Shown here: piece by piece, positions 18,401-25,835 of the stretch
Position numbering within the stretch: the first letter of the stretch is position 1
Layout: each line of letters opens with the position of its first letter
Assembly (NCBI RefSeq): GCF_900107925.1
Contig: NZ_FNUJ01000001.1
Location: 1,116,001 to 1,180,000, forward strand
Direction of reading: 5' to 3'
Origin: Amycolatopsis pretoriensis
Lineage (GTDB): Bacteria > Actinomycetota > Actinomycetes > Mycobacteriales > Pseudonocardiaceae
DNA: 64,000 nt
Program-made: the position numbers and the translations under genes
Notes under the pieces: model-generated
Database searches by the model: none
What the model was told of the DNA's origin: nothing
Seen by the model: only the letters and a program-made list of their open reading frames with translations

Positions 18401-19036
18401 GCGCTGTTCACCGCCACGGACATCAACCAGGGCAACCAGTACGACAACGTGTTCGAGAACCTGACTTCGCTCACTCCGTGGCGCGCGGCCGGGCTGGCGG
18501 TCTACGGCGGGTACAACAACACCTTCCGGAACCTCTACATCGCGGACACGCTGACGTACTCGGCGATCACGATCAGCTCGCTCGACTTCGGCTACCCGTT
18601 CCTCGGGTTCGGGCCGCAGCCGACGACGGTCCAGAACGCCTCGCTCGTCCGGGACGGCGGCCACTTCTGGGGCCAGCAGACGTTCCCGGCGATCTGGATG
18701 TTCTCCGCGTCCAAGGAGTTCCGCGGCATCCGGGTGTCCGATGTGGATATCCAGAGCCCGACCTACAGCGGCATCATGTTCCAGACCAAGTACGACGGCA
18801 CCACGCCGGAGCACCCGGTCGAGGACACCGTGCTGACGAACGTGTCGATCACCGGCGCCCACCGCAGCGGTGACCAGTTCGACGCCAAGTCGGGGATCGG
18901 GATCTGGGCCAACGAGCTGCCGGAACCGGGCCAGGGCCCGGCCGTCGGCTCGGCGACCTTCACCGGGCTGACGCTGAGCGACAACGACCAGGACATCCGC
19001 AACACGACGTCCACCTTCACCATCGTCCGCAACTAG
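15449..19036 (+). CDS. Secreted modular alpha-1,3-glucanase-like glycoside hydrolase (GH87 type)
   Basis: A 1195-aa exported protein. After a Sec signal peptide (about 1-35, ending AASAAPA) come a discoidin (F5/8C) domain to about 175, a fibronectin-III domain to about 270, a second discoidin domain to about 410, two CARDB-type Ig-like domains to about 645 and a CBM6/35-like module. The C-terminal right-handed beta-helix carries ADG at Asp958 and GDD at Asp981-Asp982. The 23-residue spacing of D to DD matches the catalytic Asp set I recall for GH87 alpha-1,3-glucanase (mycodextranase). It probably degrades alpha-1,3-glucan of fungal walls or biofilms outside the cell. An AGAGGAAA ribosome site precedes the ATG. 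The family assignment rests on memory of motif spacing. Confidence 0.75.
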   Translation: MRTKRLLSRAATYAALSLLLATPAVAASAAPAAAPAPAAVAAEAASATYTASSQLAGYPVSNVGDGNQASYWESTNNQLPQWVQADLGATTNVAQLVLKLPSNWEARTETFSVQGSTNGTSFSDLKASAGYRFDPATGNTVTVDVTGSTRYVRLNVTANTGWPAAQLSEFEVHGPAGGDTQPPSAPGNLAYTQPASGQIRLTWSASTDNTGVAGYDVYANGQLRGSVGGNVLTYTDNQPDGTTVAYYVRAKDAAGNQSGNSNTVTRTGTQAGTNLAVGKPITASSTEFTFVAANANDNSTSTYWEGGGGTYPNLLTVALGSNADLNQVVVKLNPDASWGPRTQTIAVEGRDQSGTAFTTLSAAQTYSFSPATGNTVTIPLSGRAADVRLRVTANSGAGGGQAAEFQVFGVPAPNPDLTVSGVSWSPQNPVETDAITASATVRNAGTAASGATNVNLYLGTTKVGTANVGALAAGASTTVSANIGTRDAGSYQLTAKVDEANAVIEQNEANNSYTSSTALVVSPVQSSDLVAATAWSPGNPSAGNTVTFTTTLRNQGTVASAAGAHGITVTIADQNGTVVKTLSGTYTGALAAGATAAPVTVGTWTAANGKYTVKTVVANDPNELPVKQANNTSTQALFVGRGANMPYDMYEAEDGVVAGGASVVGPNRTIGDLAGEASGRKAVTLNSTGSSVEFTTRASTNTLVTRFSIPDSAGGGGINSTLNVYVDGTFLKAIDLTSHYAWLYGAETGPGNSPGAGPRHIYDEASMMLGTTVPAGHKIKLQKDAANSTNYAIDFVNFEQATAVANPDPAHFAVPTGFTQQDVQSALDKVRQDTTLTGVYLPAGNYALSSKLNVYGKAVTVTGAGPWFTKFSAPSGQENSDIGIDVQSSANGSTFSGFAVFGNYTSRIDGPGKVFNLTNVSNLTIDNIWVEHQVVMVWGTNVDNTTIKNSRIRDTFADGVNLTNGSTGNHVTNNEARSTGDDSFALFTATDINQGNQYDNVFENLTSLTPWRAAGLAVYGGYNNTFRNLYIADTLTYSAITISSLDFGYPFLGFGPQPTTVQNASLVRDGGHFWGQQTFPAIWMFSASKEFRGIRVSDVDIQSPTYSGIMFQTKYDGTTPEHPVEDTVLTNVSITGAHRSGDQFDAKSGIGIWANELPEPGQGPAVGSATFTGLTLSDNDQDIRNTTSTFTIVRN

Positions 19037-19048
19037 CGGGGGAGCACA

Positions 19049-19083
19049 GGTGCCCGCCGGGAAGGCGTTTCCCGGCGGGCACC
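19049..19083. terminator. Strong hairpin after the GH87-like gene
   Basis: A 15-bp perfect stem (arms 19049-19063 and 19069-19083, starting GGTGCCCGCC) with a 5-nt loop lies 12 bp after the stop. It lacks a T-tract, like most GC-rich actinobacterial hairpin terminators. Confidence 0.65.
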
Positions 19084-19115
19084 GCCGTGTCAGGATGACG
19101 CCGGAGGTGGTCGAC

Positions 19116-19847
19116 GTGCGGATCCTGGTCACCGGTGGCACCGGGCAGCTCGGGTCGGCGGTCGTGGCGCGGCTGCGGGCGGCGGGCGAGGAGGTCCGGG
19201 TGCTGAGCAGGCGGGCCGGACCGGACGTCGTGCGGGGTGACCTGCGCACCGGACGCGGCATCGACAGCGCCGTGGCCGGCGTCGACGTCGTGGTCCACTG
19301 CGCCACCGACTACTTCGGGCGCGAGGCGGCGCTGGCCGCCACGCTGGTCGAAGCGGCGCGCTGGGCGGGTGTCGAGCACCTGGTCTACGTCTCGATCGTC
19401 GGCGTCGACCGCGTGCCGCTCGGCTACTACCAGGCCAAGCACGAGGCCGAAGAGCTCATCGCGTCTTCGGGCCTGCCGTACACGCTCCAGCGGGCGACGC
19501 AGTTCCACGGCCTGGTCCGGAAGCTCCTCGCGGGCGCGACCCGGCTGCCGGTGGTGCCCGTGCCGCGGATCTCGTTCCAGCCGGTGGACGTCCGGGACGT
19601 CGCCCGCCGGCTGGCGTCGCTGGCCCAGGAGGACCCGGCCGGCCGGGTGTCCGACTTCGGCGGGCCGGAGATCCTGACGGCGACGGAGCTGGCCCAGGCG
19701 GTCGGTGAGGCGAGCGGGCGGTTCCGCCGGATCGTTCCGCTGACGGTGCCGGGGGAGACGTTCCGGGCCTACGCCGACGGCGGTCACCTGGCGCCGGAAC
19801 ACCGTGACGGCAAGATCACCTTCGCGGAGTACCTCGCTCATATGTAA
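19116..19847 (+). CDS. NmrA-like atypical SDR (NAD(P)-binding protein)
   Basis: A 243-aa atypical SDR. It has GGTGQLG as the dinucleotide loop, RGDLRTG, a VEHLVYVSIVG strand and YYQAKHEAEELI with the YxxxK pair. The short C-terminal half fits NmrA/NAD(P)H-binding proteins that act as redox sensors or quinone and flavonoid reductases. I prefer the GTG at 19116, which has GGAGGTGG 6 nt upstream, to the ATG at 19095. It stands alone between two secreted glycosidases and shows no obvious link to them. Confidence 0.78.
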   Translation: MRILVTGGTGQLGSAVVARLRAAGEEVRVLSRRAGPDVVRGDLRTGRGIDSAVAGVDVVVHCATDYFGREAALAATLVEAARWAGVEHLVYVSIVGVDRVPLGYYQAKHEAEELIASSGLPYTLQRATQFHGLVRKLLAGATRLPVVPVPRISFQPVDVRDVARRLASLAQEDPAGRVSDFGGPEILTATELAQAVGEASGRFRRIVPLTVPGETFRAYADGGHLAPEHRDGKITFAEYLAHM

Positions 19848-19868
19848 TCGGATTAATTACGAAGAATC

Positions 19869-19898
19869 TTGACCTCGGATCCGGATAGGTCATATGTT
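19869..19898 (+). promoter_or_regulatory. Promoter and operator-like repeat of the GH95 gene
   Basis: TTGACC (19869-19874) and TATGTT (19893-19898) form a plausible promoter. Overlapping it is an inverted repeat with arms GACCT and AGGTC (19871-19891) around a CGGATCCG core. A repressor bound here would cover the spacer. An AT-rich inverted repeat, TAATCGGATTA, lies just upstream (19845-19855). Confidence 0.5.
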
Positions 19899-19945
19899 TG
19901 GCGGGCTGCACGCCGGTCCCGCCTTCAACGCCGAACGGATCCGAC

Positions 19946-22246
19946 ATGTCGAACCCTCCCTCTCGCCGTACCTTCTTCAAGCTCGGTGGCGCGGTCGGCG
20001 CCGGGCTCGCCTTCAGTGGCGTTCCTGCTTTTGCCGCCAGTGCTGAGGTCCTGCGCCCGGCCGCCGCCGACCTCGTGCCGGACACGCGGGCGACGACGTT
20101 GTGGTACCCGGCTCCGGCAGCCGAGGACAAGATCATCGAGCAGGGCCTGCCGATCGGCAATGGTCGGATCGGTGCCCTCGTTGGCGGTGACCCGGCCGCC
20201 GACTTCCTCTACCTCGCCGACGCGTCGCTGTGGACCGGCGGCGCCAACGACGTCCTCGAAGACGACGGCCAGTTCCCCTACGAACGCGAGAAGTTCGGCA
20301 CCCTCGGTCTGCTGGCGAAGCTGCGGATCTCGGTCCCCGCGCACACCGGCGTCACGGACTACCGCCGCACGCTCGACCTCAGCAACGGCGTCGTCGTGAT
20401 CACCTACCGGCACCAGGGCGTGCGGTACCGCCGCGAGTACTTCGCGAGCCACCCGGACGACGTCGTGGTGATCCGGCTCAGCGGCGGGCCCGTCACCGGC
20501 TCGGTCACGCTGGAGCCCACCCGCGGCGAAACCACGGCCGGCCCGGCCGCGTTCACCGGCACCTTCGCCAACGGCTTGAAGTACGGGTGCACGGTGGCCG
20601 GCGGCACCACGTTCAGCGGCAGCCGGGACGTGGTCATCGTCTTCAGCGGCGGCACCAACTACGTGCCCGACGCGGCACGCGAGTTCCTCGACGCGTCCCT
20701 CGACCCGCTGGCGCTCGCGAAGCAGAAGGCGTCGAAGGCCCAGCGCGCCGGCGGCGGCGCGCTGCTGGCCACCCACGTCGCCGACTACCGGCGGCTCTAC
20801 GACCGGATGACCGTCGACCTCGGGCAGTCGCCGCCGGCGAAGCGCGCGCTCGACACGTGGTCGCGGCTGCTGGCCCGGCACGACGACCCGGCGACCCCGG
20901 ACCCCGAGCTGGAAGCGAGCTACCTGCAGTTCGGGCGGTACCTCACGATCACCGGCTCGCGCGACGGGCTGCCGATGGGCCTGCAGGGGTTGTGGCAGAA
21001 CAACAACACGCCCGACTGGATGAGCGACTACCACACCGACATCAACCTGCAGATGAACTACTGGCTGGCCGACCGCGCGGCGCTGCCCGGGAGCTTCACT
21101 GCCCTGGCCGACTACTGCCTCGCGCAGCTTCCCGTGTGGACGGACAGCACGAAACGGCTGTTCAACGACCCGCGCAACCGGTTCCGCAACACCAGCGGCA
21201 GGATCGCCGGCTGGGCGATCGCGTTCTCGACGAACATCTACGGCGGCTCCGGCTGGTGGTGGCACCCCGGCGGCAACGCGTGGCTGTGCAACTCGCTGTG
21301 GGACCACTACGCGTTCACGCAGGACAAGGCCTACCTCGCGCGGATCTACCCGCTGCTCAAGGGCGCGGCCGAGTTCTGGGAAGCGCGCCTGGTCCCGATG
21401 ACCGTCGACGGCCGCGAGGTGCTCGTCGACGACCACGACTGGTCGCCCGAACACGGCCCGCAGGACACCCGCGGCAACACCTACTCGCAGGAGATCGTCT
21501 GGGACCTGTTCGAGCACTACCGCGAAGCCGTCGTGGTCCTCGGGCGCGACCGCGCGTACGGCGACCGGATCGCGGGACTGCAGAAGAAGCTCTACCTGCC
21601 GAAGGTGAGCCCGACGACCGGCTGGCTGGAAGAGTGGATGTCGCCGGACAACCTCGGCGAGACGACGCACCGCCACCTGTCCCCGCTGATCGGCTTCTTC
21701 CCCGGCGACCGGATCGCCGCCGACACGGCGCCGCCGGAACTGCTCGACGGCGTCCGCGCGCTGCTGGTCGCGCGCGGGATGGACAGCTACGGCTGGGCGA
21801 CCGCGTGGCGCTCGGCGTGCTGGGCGCGGCTCAAGGACGCCGACAAGGCGTACCAGCTGCTGCTCACGGTCCTGCGGCCGTCGGTCGCCAACGGCAACGG
21901 CACCGCGCCGAACTTCTTCGACATGTACAGCCAGGGCAGCTACACGATCTTCCAGATCGACGCGAACCTCGGCGCGCCGGCGGCGATGGCCGAGATGCTC
22001 GTCTACTCGCGGCCGGGCGTGCTGGAGCTGCTGCCGGCGCTGCCGTCGGCGTGGGCGCGGTCGGGCCGGGTGACCGGCATCGGCGCCCGCGGCGGCTTCG
22101 AAGTCGACCTGGCGTGGCGCGACGGGAAGGTGACGCGGGCCGTGGTCCGCAGTGTCGGCGGGACCCGGACGGAGGTGCGGGCCGGTTCCTGGCGCCGCGC
22201 GATCACCCTGCGGCCGGGGCAGTCGGTCACGGTCCAGCCAAGTTGA
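19946..22246 (+). CDS. Tat-exported GH95 alpha-L-fucosidase-like enzyme
   Basis: A 766-aa protein, the normal GH95 length. The N-terminus has a twin-arginine signal (SRRTFFKLGGAVGAGLAF, cleavage near AFAASA). The start of the mature protein, LWYPAPAAEDKIIEQGLPIGNGRIGALVGG (motif GLPIGNGR), is the family hallmark, as are LQGLWQNNNTPDW, NLQMNYWLA and GWATAWR in the (alpha/alpha)6 barrel. GH95 members remove alpha-1,2-L-fucose, or alpha-L-galactose, by inversion. The enzyme folds in the cytoplasm and is exported. There is no strong Shine-Dalgarno. It is probably scavenging fucosylated glycans together with nearby CAZymes. Confidence 0.87.
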   Translation: MSNPPSRRTFFKLGGAVGAGLAFSGVPAFAASAEVLRPAAADLVPDTRATTLWYPAPAAEDKIIEQGLPIGNGRIGALVGGDPAADFLYLADASLWTGGANDVLEDDGQFPYEREKFGTLGLLAKLRISVPAHTGVTDYRRTLDLSNGVVVITYRHQGVRYRREYFASHPDDVVVIRLSGGPVTGSVTLEPTRGETTAGPAAFTGTFANGLKYGCTVAGGTTFSGSRDVVIVFSGGTNYVPDAAREFLDASLDPLALAKQKASKAQRAGGGALLATHVADYRRLYDRMTVDLGQSPPAKRALDTWSRLLARHDDPATPDPELEASYLQFGRYLTITGSRDGLPMGLQGLWQNNNTPDWMSDYHTDINLQMNYWLADRAALPGSFTALADYCLAQLPVWTDSTKRLFNDPRNRFRNTSGRIAGWAIAFSTNIYGGSGWWWHPGGNAWLCNSLWDHYAFTQDKAYLARIYPLLKGAAEFWEARLVPMTVDGREVLVDDHDWSPEHGPQDTRGNTYSQEIVWDLFEHYREAVVVLGRDRAYGDRIAGLQKKLYLPKVSPTTGWLEEWMSPDNLGETTHRHLSPLIGFFPGDRIAADTAPPELLDGVRALLVARGMDSYGWATAWRSACWARLKDADKAYQLLLTVLRPSVANGNGTAPNFFDMYSQGSYTIFQIDANLGAPAAMAEMLVYSRPGVLELLPALPSAWARSGRVTGIGARGGFEVDLAWRDGKVTRAVVRSVGGTRTEVRAGSWRRAITLRPGQSVTVQPS

Positions 22247-22251
22247 GGCGT

Positions 22252-22302
22252 AACCTCCGGAAACTGATGTAGTGTTCAATCACTTTCTTCGGACCGGAGG
22301 TT
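22252..22302 (+). promoter_or_regulatory. Leader hairpin that can hide the DoxX ribosome site
   Basis: AACCTCCGG (22252-22260) is the exact complement of CCGGAGGTT (22294-22302), which contains the Shine-Dalgarno GGAGG for the GTG at 22307. Between the arms is AGTGTTCAATCACT, an inverted repeat suited to a dimeric repressor. If transcription starts upstream of the first arm, translation would be attenuated. Confidence 0.4.
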
Positions 22303-22306
22303 CACC

Positions 22307-22675
22307 GTGAACGTCGTCCTGTGGGTCGTGGCGGGTCTGCTCGCCGCCCTGTACCTCGCCGCCGGCGGCATGAAGCTCGCGACGCCACGGGAGAAGCTGC
22401 TGGAAAACCCGAACATGGGCTGGACTGCGGACTTCTCCAACGCGGGCGTGAAGGCGATCGGCGCCGTCGAGATCCTCGGCGCGCTCGGGTTGATCCTGCC
22501 GTGGGCGCTCGGCATCGCCCCGGTGCTGACGCCGCTGGCCGCCACCGGACTGGCGGTGATCCAGATCGGTGCGATCATCGTGCACGCACGGCGCAAGGAG
22601 ACCAAGGCGCTGCCGATGAACGTCGTGCTGCTGGTGCTGGCGGCGTTCGTGGCGGTGGGCCGGTTCGCCGGCTGA
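22307..22675 (+). CDS. DoxX-like four-helix membrane protein
   Basis: A 122-aa integral membrane protein with four predicted helices: VVLWVVAGLLAALYLAAGG, GAVEILGALGLILPWALG, LTPLAATGLAVIQIGAIIV and the final VVLLVLAAFVAVGR segment. The pattern KLATPREKL...MGWTADFSNAG...KAIGAVEILGALGL is typical of the DoxX/DoxD-like superfamily, whose members are linked to quinone or thiol redox at the membrane. The GTG start is 7 nt after CGGAGG. It lies 16 bp upstream of an alpha/beta hydrolase and is probably cotranscribed with it. The exact function is unknown. Confidence 0.8.
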   Translation: MNVVLWVVAGLLAALYLAAGGMKLATPREKLLENPNMGWTADFSNAGVKAIGAVEILGALGLILPWALGIAPVLTPLAATGLAVIQIGAIIVHARRKETKALPMNVVLLVLAAFVAVGRFAG

Positions 22676-22691
22676 GACTCTCGGAGGATCG

Positions 22692-23447
22692 ATGACGCTT
22701 CCCGCTCACACCGATCACGGCGGTGCCGGGCCGGTGGTCGTGCTGCTGCACAGCTTCCTCATGGACGGCGGCATGTTCGCCCCGCAGCTCGCGGCCCTCG
22801 ACGGCTTCCGCTGCGTCACGGTCGACGAGCGCGGCCACGGCGGCACGCCCGCCACCGGGCCGTTCGACTACGGGGACGTCGCCCGCGACGTCCTCGGTGT
22901 GCTGGACCACCTCGGCGTCGAGCGCGCGGCGGTGGTCGGGACCAGCCAGGGCGGGTTCGTCGCGCTGCGGATGGCGCTGCTGGCGCCGTCGCGGGTGTCC
23001 GCGATCGCGGTGCTCGGCACGTCGGCGGCCGCGGAGGACCCCGCCGTCGCCGCCGGGTACCGCGCGGTGCTCGACGCGTGGGTCAGCGGAGGAGCGCCGC
23101 CGGAGGTGCTGTCCGGCGTTGCCCGGATCTGTTTCGGCGACTTCGACGCCTCGGCGGACGAGAAGCGGTGGGCGTCGGTGCCTCCGGCGCAGCTGACGCT
23201 GACGATGGGCGCGCTCGTGGACCGCGACGAGGTGCTCTCGCGGGCCGGGGAGATCGCGTGCCCGGCGCTGGTGCTGCACGGCTCGGCCGACCTCGCCTAC
23301 CCGGTCGAGCGGGCGGCGGAACTGGCGGACGCGCTGCCCGCGGCCGAGCCCCTGGTCGTCGTCGACGGCGGTGCCCACTTCCTGAGCTACACGCACGCCG
23401 AGGCGGTCAACCCGGCGCTGAAGCGGTTCCTCGCCGCGCACGCCTAG
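22692..23447 (+). CDS. Alpha/beta hydrolase
   Basis: A 251-aa serine alpha/beta-hydrolase. It has the oxyanion segment LLHSFLMDGGMF, the nucleophile elbow GTSQGG, an acid in HGSADLAYP and His in GGAHFLSY. No signal peptide is visible. The ATG follows CGGAGGATCG. It is cotranscribed with the DoxX-like gene. The pairing of a small hydrolase with a DoxX protein suggests detoxification of an ester or lactone, but this is weak inference. Its TAG stop shares a CTAG with the stop of the convergent 57-aa gene. Confidence 0.8.
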   Translation: MTLPAHTDHGGAGPVVVLLHSFLMDGGMFAPQLAALDGFRCVTVDERGHGGTPATGPFDYGDVARDVLGVLDHLGVERAAVVGTSQGGFVALRMALLAPSRVSAIAVLGTSAAAEDPAVAAGYRAVLDAWVSGGAPPEVLSGVARICFGDFDASADEKRWASVPPAQLTLTMGALVDRDEVLSRAGEIACPALVLHGSADLAYPVERAAELADALPAAEPLVVVDGGAHFLSYTHAEAVNPALKRFLAAHA

Positions 23448-23617
23448 CAGTTCGCCGCGGAGCTGTGGCGCACCTCCACCCGCCGGGGCGAGAACAGGCC
23501 CGCCCACAGCGCCGTCCAGTGGCGAGGTGCTTCGCGCCGCCGCCGGACGGGCTGGGGCGGCCCGGCCCGGTACTCCATTTCCACCCGTACCCAGTCGTAG
23601 ATCCAGTCGCCGCGCAT
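23444..23617 (-). CDS. Small basic Trp-rich protein of unknown function (57 aa)
   Basis: A short reading frame on the minus strand encodes a 57-aa protein beginning MRGDWIYDWVRVEMEYRAG and ending HSSAANC. It has an acidic-aromatic N-terminus, a basic PVRRRREAPRHW middle and WTALWAGLF. A GAGGAAG Shine-Dalgarno sits 6 nt before the ATG. Codons keep the strong GC3 bias of real genes. I recall similar MRGDWI proteins in related actinobacteria but no function. Its stop overlaps the convergent hydrolase stop within one CTAG. Confidence 0.65.
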   Translation of the reverse strand: MRGDWIYDWVRVEMEYRAGPPQPVRRRREAPRHWTALWAGLFSPRRVEVRHSSAANC

Positions 23618-23733
23618 GGTCGCTTCCTCACGTAGGTCTTCCGATGGACTCCACGTTCGTCCTGAGGGGACCGTCGCCGCATGGGGTGAACGCGCACTCC
23701 GCGGCGCGGCGATCCCTTATTAGGCTGAGGTGC

Positions 23734-24489
23734 GTGCCCGCGACCACTTACCTCTTCGTGCCCGGTGACCGGCCCGACCGCTTCGGCAAGGCCGTGGCGA
23801 GCGGCGCCGACGTGGTGATCCTGGACCTCGAAGACGCCGTCGCCCCGGCGGACAAGGACACCGCCCGCGCGGCGGTCGCGTCCTGGCTGGAGACCGGCCG
23901 GGCGGCGGTCCGGATCAACGCCCCCGGCACGCCGTGGTTCGAGGCCGACGCCACCCTGGTGACCGCGCGCGGCGTCCCGGTGGTCGTGCCGAAAGCCGAA
24001 GCGCCCGGCGTGCTCGCCGGCTTCCGCGAGGTCGTGGCGCTCGTCGAGACCGCGCGGGGCGTCGAGAGCGCGGGAGAGCTGGCCGCCGTCCCGTCGGTGA
24101 CGCGGCTGGCGTTCGGCAGCGTCGACCTGGCCGCGGAGCTCGGCGTCGCCCCCGAGGACCCGGAGCCGTTCGCCTACGCGCGTTCGCGGCTGGTGATCGC
24201 GTCGGCGGCGGCCGGGCTGGCCCCACCGGTGGACGGCGTCACGACCGACTTGCGCGACGACGAGCGGCTCGCGGCCGACGTCCGGTACGCCCGCCGGCTG
24301 GGCTTCGGCGGGAAGTTGTGCATCCACCCGCGTCAAGTCGAGCCGGTCCGGGCCGGGTTCGCGCCGACGGAGGCCGAACTGGAGTGGGCTCGCCGGGTCG
24401 TGACGGCGGGGGAGTCGGTGTCCACTGTGGACGGGTCCATGGTGGACAAGCCGGTGCTCGCCCGCGCCCGCCGGATCCTCGGGGACTGA
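23734..24489 (+). CDS. CitE-like HpcH/HpaI-family acyl-CoA lyase
   Basis: A 251-aa TIM-barrel lyase. It has LFVPGDRPDRFGKA at the N-terminus, the metal-binding DLEDAVAP, RINAPGT with the CoA/oxalate Arg, ALVETARGV and FGSVDLAAELG, and the C-terminal GFGGKLCIHPRQV. This is the citrate-lyase beta or malyl/citramalyl-CoA lyase group. No citrate lyase alpha or gamma subunits are present, so it probably acts alone on a CoA ester such as citramalyl-CoA or malyl-CoA. The GTG lies 8 nt after TAGGCT (23721-23726), a leaderless pattern. A CaiB-type CoA transferase sits 1.3 kb away. Confidence 0.83.
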   Translation: MPATTYLFVPGDRPDRFGKAVASGADVVILDLEDAVAPADKDTARAAVASWLETGRAAVRINAPGTPWFEADATLVTARGVPVVVPKAEAPGVLAGFREVVALVETARGVESAGELAAVPSVTRLAFGSVDLAAELGVAPEDPEPFAYARSRLVIASAAAGLAPPVDGVTTDLRDDERLAADVRYARRLGFGGKLCIHPRQVEPVRAGFAPTEAELEWARRVVTAGESVSTVDGSMVDKPVLARARRILGD

Positions 24490-24566
24490 GGCAGGTCCGG
24501 AAAGCACCGGTTCCGCGGTGCCCGCATCCACCTGTGCGACCTGACGGGCCTCGAGGCCGGGGCGTC

Positions 24567-25802
24567 CTAGGGGCGTCGGCCGCCGAAGGTGCGGCGCAAG
24601 TCGTCCACCCAGGCGTTCGGGTTCTCCCACGGGATGAAGTGCCCGCCGCGGTCGTGCGCGGTGACGTTGACGTGGTTGAACCACGCCGCCTGCGGGCCGT
24701 TCTCGAACGCCCGGACCCGCTCGTCGGCCGTGTGGATGCCGGGCGGGTTCTCGTACGTGACGAACGTGAGGCCCGTCGGCGCTTCCACCCGCGGCGTGCG
24801 GTCGTGGGACGGCGTCCACGGGTAGCGGTTGGCGTTGGCGTAGTAGCGCATCGACGTGGCGATCGAGTTGGTCGCCCAGTAGATCGTGGCGTGGGTGAGC
24901 AGGTCGTCCTTCGTGAAGACGGACTCGACGTCACCGCCGTTGTCGCTCCACGCCGTCCAGCGCTCCAGCAGCCACGCGAGCAGGCCGGCGGGGGAGTCGC
25001 TGAGCCCGTGCGCCAGGGTGGCGCCGTCGAGCATGTGCACCGTGAGGTGGGCCGCCGACCGGTGGTCCAGCTCGACGATCCGGGCGCGGACGTCGGCGGG
25101 CTGGTCGTCGGTGAGGGGCCGGTTGCGGGTGAAGCTCCAGGCCCGGGGACCGGTGAAGAAGTCGAGCGGCAGCCCCGAGCCGATGTGGATGCCGTACAGC
25201 TCGCCGGCGTACTTGTGGCCGAGCTGGCTGGTGACGATCCCGCCGATGTCGCAGCCCGCGGCCGCGTACTTCGCGTAGCCCAGCGTCTCGGTCATCAGCG
25301 TGTGCCAGAGGTCGGACACCTTCCAGAAGTTGACGTCCGGGAAGCCGGTCAGCGGGCCGGGGAACCCGAACCCGGGCAGCGACGGCACGATGACGTCGAA
25401 CGCGTCGGCGGGGTCGCCGCCGGACGCGGCCGGGTCGGCCAGGGGGTCGATCACCTTCGACCAGTGCCAGAACGTCCACGGCCAGCCGTGGGTCAGGATC
25501 AGCGGGATGGGACGCGGGCCGCGGCCGGGCTTGCGCAGGAAGTGCACCGGGACCCCGTCGACGGTCACTTCGTGGTGCTCGTAGGCGTTGATGGCGGCCT
25601 CGGCTTTGCGCCAGTCGAAGCCGTCACGCCAGTAGGCGACCAGCTCGCCGAGGTAGCCGGCCGGGACGCCGTAGGACCAGTCCTCGTTGCCCTCGTCCAC
25701 CGGCGCGCGGGTGAGCGCGAGCCGGGCGCGCAGGTCGTCGAGGACCGTGCCGGGCACGTGGATCGGCTTGGGCGCCAAGGGAAAGGCGGTCATGCCGGCC
25801 AT
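24567..25802 (-). CDS. Epoxide hydrolase (EHN-domain alpha/beta hydrolase)
   Basis: A 411-aa protein with the N-terminal EHN lid domain (FPLAPKPIHVPGTVLDDLRARL, seen as the motif VPGTVLDDLR) followed by an alpha/beta-hydrolase core. The oxyanion motif is HGWPWTFWHW. The nucleophile is Asp in AGCDIGG, as expected for microsomal-type epoxide hydrolases, and the base is His in HDRGGHFIPWE. It opens epoxides to diols. The ATG at 25802 is followed by another in-frame ATG at 25793, and neither has a strong ribosome site. It is transcribed away from the CaiB gene promoter side and converges on the CitE-like gene. Confidence 0.85.
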   Translation of the reverse strand: MAGMTAFPLAPKPIHVPGTVLDDLRARLALTRAPVDEGNEDWSYGVPAGYLGELVAYWRDGFDWRKAEAAINAYEHHEVTVDGVPVHFLRKPGRGPRPIPLILTHGWPWTFWHWSKVIDPLADPAASGGDPADAFDVIVPSLPGFGFPGPLTGFPDVNFWKVSDLWHTLMTETLGYAKYAAAGCDIGGIVTSQLGHKYAGELYGIHIGSGLPLDFFTGPRAWSFTRNRPLTDDQPADVRARIVELDHRSAAHLTVHMLDGATLAHGLSDSPAGLLAWLLERWTAWSDNGGDVESVFTKDDLLTHATIYWATNSIATSMRYYANANRYPWTPSHDRTPRVEAPTGLTFVTYENPPGIHTADERVRAFENGPQAAWFNHVNVTAHDRGGHFIPWENPNAWVDDLRRTFGGRRP

Positions 25803-25835
25803 TCTCGCAGAACGCCGCCGGCAAGATCACCCGAT

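Noticed and set aside
15227-19306. Open frame of 1359 codons on the minus strand opposite the GH87-like gene
   Set aside because: It is a mirror of the GC3 bias of the plus-strand gene: very rich in Arg, Gly, Val and Asp, without domains, signal peptide or ribosome site.
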